Source: Pisaster brevispinus
Lineage: Eukaryota; Echinodermata; Asteroidea; Forcipulatida; Asteriidae
Length of the DNA: 64,000 bases
Direction: 5' to 3'
Assembly (NCBI GenBank): GCA_023634235.1
Contig: JAMKCF010000019.1
Location: 992,001 to 1,056,000 of the forward strand
In this document: piece after piece, positions 60,146-64,000 of the stretch
Numbering within the stretch: the first letter of the stretch is position 1
How the letters are laid out: each line of letters begins with the position of its first letter
Notes under the pieces: model-generated
What the model was told of the DNA's origin: nothing
Databases searched by the model: none
The model's input: only the letters and a program-made list of their open reading frames with translations
Position numbers and translations under genes: made by a program

Positions 60146-60216
60146 GACTAAGAGTGGAATTTGAACCTGTGCTATATAAGGACTCTGTAGTGGCAGCGCA
60201 GCATTCCTAGTCTCAT
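60146..60216 (-). repeat. tRNA-like fragment, photolyase intron 3
   Basis: On the minus strand, GGTTCAAATTCCACT resembles a B box and the GGACTAGGAATGCTGCGCTG side resembles an anticodon-arm region. No intact cloverleaf. Confidence 0.35.
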
Positions 60217-60461
60217 ATCATGGAGGAAGGAATGTTGAGCTGCCACTGCGGTGAAGACTCCTTGCTTCCTATGATAACTTTATATAATTGGAGTCGAAAT
60301 AAAAGAGTCGAAAAGAGAAAGTTAACACAAATGTTCATTTTTGAATGACACTGTGAATGAACTACGGGTCTTTTCAAACAGTCACTACATGTAAACCTGA
60401 AATGTTTTCTGATTTCAACTATAACTTTTCTGAACTAGACATTTCTTGCAACAATCTTTAG

Positions 60462-60616
60462 GTTGTGCTTTGCCAGTCGATTCTGATCACGATACCGAGT
60501 TCGGTATGCCAAGTTTGGAGGACCTGGGCTTGGACCCAAGTGAGGCGGGGCCACGCCTTTTTCCGGGCGGGGAAACGGAGGGATTGAGAACAATGAAGGA
60601 ACAGCTAGCAAGACAG
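60462..60616 (+). CDS. phr6-4: (6-4) photolyase/cryptochrome-family exon 4
   Basis: Acceptor CAATCTTTAG, donor AGACAG|GTGGGT, 155 bp, entered in phase 1 and left in phase 0. It reads CALPVDSDHDTEFGMPSLED, then LGLDPSEAGPRLFPGGETEG, then a short helix ending KEQLARQ. The PGGET element is the conserved linker motif leading to the FAD-binding domain. The PS-EDLGLDPS string is typical of (6-4) photolyases. The following intron holds the 753-bp LTR-like element. Confidence 0.92.
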
Positions 60617-61001
60617 GTGGGTGTGTCTTGTAGTGTGACAGACTTCTTCCCCCAAAGGTTCATAAAATGATCAATGTAACAATACATAACTAGACATGAA
60701 TTTTTGTAGAAACAAAAACAAGGTGTTTGGTGTAGACATGGCCGAGTTAGCGAACTTGTACAAGAGATATGCGTAAAGTGAATGGTGGCTCTAAAGACTT
60801 GCATGTTTGAAATAAATGTGACGGTTATAAAGACACCCCACAGAGTTTTCTTATTTTTCCTTTAAATGTACTATTTTCTTTCATTTGTAAACGCATTCCT
60901 TACCTTACTTTTTATCCTTCCGCCAATTCAGTTCGTTTTAGAAACGTTATTTATGCAAATCAACCTGTTTACACTTACGCCCTCACAAGCTTCACGTTCA
61001 C

Positions 61002-61076
61002 ATTTTCACTCACTTTCAAATTATGTTCACGAGAGACAACACCACATATAACGGACTCTCTCCTCCTATTTTCCAG
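61002..61076 (+). repeat. Copy A of internal repeat, acceptor fused to donor (CAG|GTAAAT)
   Basis: Identical to 61416-61490 except for one C/G difference (CACTCACTTTC versus CACTGACTTTC). The pyrimidine-rich end plus CAG directly abuts GTAAAT. Confidence 0.8.
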
Positions 61077-61415
61077 GTAAATATAACACCATTTATTCAC
61101 ATCGTTTTTATATTATATCTGTTTCATTTATTTCTATATCTTAAAGTTAATAGAAGTTGCAGTAATTATTAAAGGTGTGCTGCTATTAATGTGTATTTTC
61201 GTAAGGATTTCTAGTTTAAGGTGTGGCAGCAACAATGCAGCCATTGTCATTATTTTGGCGGGAACGCAATTGTTCAAGCCGACATTCAATAGTGCGTTCC
61301 CGTAGTTCTTTTATTGTACAGTTAACTATTCATTTTCATTGTAAGATTTCCTTTAATAATTAATGTCAGAATTGTATGTTTTATATTAATTAATTATGAG
61401 TCCGAGAATGTATAA

Positions 61416-61490
61416 ATTTTCACTGACTTTCAAATTATGTTCACGAGAGACAACACCACATATAACGGACTCTCTCCTCCTATTTTCCAG
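61416..61490 (+). repeat. Copy B of internal repeat, acceptor only, followed by AATAAA
   Basis: Ends TTTTCCAG at 61490. The CTGAC at 61423-61427 matches a branch-point consensus at about 63-67 nt from the AG. ATCAATAAATAA follows. Confidence 0.8.
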
Positions 61491-61736
61491 ATCAATAAAT
61501 AATTGTGAACGGCAAGGCTATTCTTCCTCGGTATCCTTTCTTATTGACCCTAATTACATCCTGGTCACATAAGAAACATTGATAAATTTGAAAACTGATG
61601 TCGTCATTATGATTTCAAAACTTATTATTTATCTAGACTTTGATAACCCCTTTAACCTCTTACCTATGTGTTTTAAGCAATGTATTTTTGGTACTTTTTT
61701 GATCGAGTTTCGTAAAAAAGAACAACACAGGCAAAT

Positions 61737-61809
61737 TACTCGGGTGAGATTCGAACCCACGACATTTACAATGCAAGAGCAGATGTCTTACCACCAGACC
61801 ATCGAGCTA
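61737..61809 (-). repeat. tRNA-like sequence, photolyase intron 4
   Basis: Minus strand: A-box-like TGGTCTGGTGG, B box GGTTCGAATCT with a good T-stem (GTGGG/CTCAC). The anticodon stem and acceptor stem pair poorly (only CTCG/CGAG). A tRNA pseudogene or SINE head rather than a working tRNA. Confidence 0.5.
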
Positions 61810-62944
61810 GTGTGTTGTCTGCTGATAATTTAGCAATTTTGCGTGGAACAGACTAACAAAGCCTCATATCAGGCAATGTGGACATTCTGATCAATGAACC
61901 ATGTGATCAATGGAGCGGAACAGCCAGCCACAGTGCTTTTTGCATTGCACACAGCAAATGCGGGTCGATACATAGGTAGCTTTTAACGCCCGATGAAAAT
62001 GACCCACAGGAATCTAAGCACTGCATTCCTGGACTATGACTTAGCTTATGAATAAACATATAAGAACTACTAATGCAATATGTAATTGAGTCTGGTGCTT
62101 CTGGTTGATTTTTGACTCTGCGCTCCAATAAACAATGACCCTTCGAGTTTCTGGGTGCATTTAAAAGATTGGCTAAAGAATTTCTCCCACAGATGGAATG
62201 TACTGTACTTTAAAAATGCAATGACATGAATAAAAAAAGAAAATAATTATTTGTCAATAAGTGAGTTAAACAATGGAGGTCTATCTCTCAGGTAAAACCA
62301 CGGTGAAAAAAAAACCTACTCATGCTGAGGGAACAAGACCATTCATTTTTCACTTGCCACATTTAGAAATCTGGAATCTGCCAGTTGTGGGACGCTTAGT
62401 TTTGATGAACCGTAAAACCAACCACAACCCCTCAAATTCCAAAGTTATCTGCATTTAATAAAAATTATGTTGGACTGAGGACTGCACTTGTAAATTGATC
62501 ATGCTTTACATGGGATCAGGCATACCACCATAATCAGAGTCCAACAGTTTGAAAGTTAAATAGTTCCATCTGAAATATCGTCAAAGTTGAGCAAATAGCA
62601 AGAAGACCCCAAATCACTATTACTTATTTTAATTGCTAATTCCAATTCATGTAGCTGCTTAAGCACACAACAATAACAAAGCACACAACAATGTGCTTTT
62701 AATACCAGAAAAAAGTTACCCGCCAAAAGACCATGTCATGATGTATCATTTGCAGCTGGTTGTCTGCTTTAATTTTTGCTTTGCAAAAAATTGTTAAGCA
62801 CTCTTGTCTGACTTAATAGTTGTTATAATTGCATTGGGAATAACGAATATAACTTCATGATTTTACCTCACACTGAAGTGTGTTAAGCACTGTATACTCT
62901 GTGTTTTCCAAAGTCCTGTTGACGGAAATCCACACGCATACTAT
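61810..62944. other. Photolyase intron 4, no distinct feature
   Basis: Intronic AT-rich DNA. The short frames at 61907-62128 and 62273-62458 have no recognisable domain. Confidence 0.4.
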
Positions 62945-63014
62945 TAATGTAGGATTTGAACCCTAGACCCCCACCATTCTGGAGCAGGTGACCTACCACT
63001 AGACCGTGACCTCT
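62945..63014 (-). repeat. tRNA-like sequence, photolyase intron 4
   Basis: Minus strand: GGTCTAGTGGTAGG (A-box-like) and GGGTTCAAATCC (B box) at tRNA spacing. The arms between do not form a convincing anticodon stem. Confidence 0.5.
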
Positions 63015-63366
63015 GAACGTGCCTGGTGACAAGCTCTCCTAATCATTCAACACGATGCTCCAGACTAATGACTTACAGTTGCATGGCCCGATTGTCGCCG
63101 AAAGAAATTTTTTGGGGTCAATTTTTTTCTCATGTAGCATGCAAAATTGTTTGTACATGGCTAAAATTATTGTTAGATATTGTGAGTTTTTAATTTAGTA
63201 CCACTAATATCATTGGCAGATTTGTGTGTGTGCAATACCTTGAAAGATCAGCTTATAGCTCTTCTTGAATCTATAAATGTTAATATTTAGGTAAAAAATT
63301 TGACCTGGCATCTTTAACTAGGGTGTAACAACCTTCACAATTTCGATTTTTTTGGTTCTGTTTAAG

Positions 63367-63510
63367 GATTGGGTGTGTAAGTTTGAGAAGCCAAAGACAG
63401 AACCCAACACCTTGAAGCCTAGCACCACTGTACCGAGTCCTTACCTCAAGTTTGGCTGTGTGTCGGCAAGAACCTTCTACCACGGCATTCAAGATGTCTA
63501 CACTCGCAAG
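63367..63510 (+). CDS. phr6-4: (6-4) photolyase/cryptochrome-family exon 5 (gene continues past window)
   Basis: Acceptor TTCTGTTTAAG, donor CGCAAG|GTAATC, 144 bp, phase 0 at both ends. It reads DWVCKFEKPKTEPNTLKPST, then TVPSPYLKFGCVSARTFYHG, then IQDVYTRK. The STTV-SPY-KFGC-S-RTF block opens the FAD-binding helical domain and favours (6-4) photolyase over CRY1/2. The FYHGIQDVY end is more cryptochrome-like, so subfamily assignment is tentative. The FAD-pocket exons and the active-site His region lie beyond the window, and the interval to 64000 contains none. Confidence 0.92.
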
Positions 63511-63604
63511 GTAATCGTCTGCTCAATCTGTTGAGAAAGAAGACAGCTCTTGAAAACTTCTTATGAAGCAAAATTACCTTGTAGTATAAATGTAAAAAGT
63601 TGTA

Positions 63605-63727
63605 TTTTACAGGTTTTGTGCTTAAGCTTTTTGTAAAGTATCCCACCAGACCAGTGAACTTGTTTAACTTGCCCCCAGGAAGTTTTAGTAGTCCAGATTT
63701 CAAATGAAAATGTATCTTTCTGATTAG
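63605..63727 (+). repeat. Dispersed repeat, copy 2
   Basis: Partner of 52240-52425. It abuts the hairpin at 63726. Confidence 0.75.
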
Positions 63728-63755
63728 GTGTTCGGGCATTCAGCCCGGAACACCT
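63726..63755. repeat. Hairpin: AGGTGTTCGGGC / GCCCGGAACACCT
   Basis: Twelve bases pair with thirteen (one-base bulge) around a 5-base loop. It lies where the dispersed repeat at 63605 ends and is followed by TCTTATTATTG. It probably marks one terminus of a repeat extending past the window. Confidence 0.8.
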
Positions 63756-63791
63756 CTTATTATTGTTCGTTTTTTTTTCTTTTTTTCTTAA

Positions 63792-63792
<1 letters not shown>

Positions 63793-63823
<31 letters not shown>

Positions 63824-63828
63824 CTTCT
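63793..63828. repeat. (CTT)n microsatellite
   Basis: About 12 uninterrupted CTT units after a T-rich stretch. The rest of the window to 64000 is intronic, with a TTACGTCATGATGACGTCAT string near 63930. Confidence 0.95.
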
Positions 63829-64000
63829 CAGCGTCCCTTGTCCGCTAACAAAAGCACCCTTTCCAAGCTCATTTGAACTTGAAACTTCATATTTAGTTAG
63901 ATATTTATTAGGAGATGAAACCGCGTCAGTTACGTCATGATGACGTCATCAGGTGTCGAGTTACGTTAAATCAAAGTTTAATATTTGAAAAAATCATAAC

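Larger units (their letters stand above)
60817..61569 (+). mobile_element. LTR-like element with internal recursive-splice-like repeat, sense in photolyase intron 4
   Basis: 753 bp starting TGTGACGG and ending TGGTCACA. TATAAAG lies at 60826-60832, the same nine-base offset as in 12928-13846. TAAA and TAAG flank it, a 4-bp duplication with one mismatch. Two 75-bp direct repeats (61002-61076 and 61416-61490) end in TCTCTCCTCCTATTTTCCAG. The first is followed by GTAAATATAACACC and the second by ATCAATAAATAA. TTTTGGCGGGAAC lies between them, as in the other element. The repeats themselves are unlike those of the first element. No protein is encoded. Confidence 0.75.

Overview
The window looks like nuclear DNA from an echinoderm, most likely a sea star. 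There are no bacterial-style gene runs. Coding sequence is sparse and split by GT-AG introns. The text is full of MITE-like, tRNA-SINE and minisatellite repeats, including a family (at about 11972, 18105 and 47660, with inner ends near TTTGGCAAAGACCAGTA) that I associate from memory with asteroid and other echinoderm genomes. The species assignment is inference.

Layout. (1) 1-1395: a 66-bp satellite array cut by the window edge. (2) 1396-10109: AT-rich DNA with a short TIR element and SINE fragments and no gene I recognise. (3) 10110-10505: a 22-bp minisatellite with six TGACGTCA sites. (4) 10500-49571: one very large imperfect palindrome. The left arm (about 10500-29985) is the reverse complement of the right arm (about 31285-49571), around a spacer of about 1.3 kb that holds a copy of the repeat seen at 2299. 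The arms carry mirrored minisatellites, MITEs, a tRNA-SINE and two exon-like segments. Each arm also has private insertions: a 919-bp LTR-like element and a Harbinger-like MITE on the left, and insertions of about 190 and 540 bp on the right. (5) 49572-56180: tandem repeats and a 1.1-kb TIR element. (6) 57043-63510: five exons on the + strand of a photolyase/cryptochrome-family gene, by eye closest to animal (6-4) photolyase. The gene continues beyond the window. Its first visible exon has frame breaks, and its introns hold a MITE, SINEs, tRNA-like sequences and an LTR-like element.

The most unusual signal is a pair of related LTR-like elements (12928-13846 and 60817-61569). Each starts TGTGAC with TATAAAG nine bases in, and each ends GTCACA. 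Each contains a 69-75 bp direct repeat ending in a strong 3' splice site (pyrimidine tract plus CAG). The first repeat copy is followed at once by GTAAA, a zero-length-exon or recursive-splice-site arrangement. The second is followed by an AATAAA-type signal. The second element sits in the sense orientation in a photolyase intron.

Only the photolyase exons are called as protein-coding with confidence. Open frames inside the minisatellites and palindrome arms are treated as chance or repeat frames.
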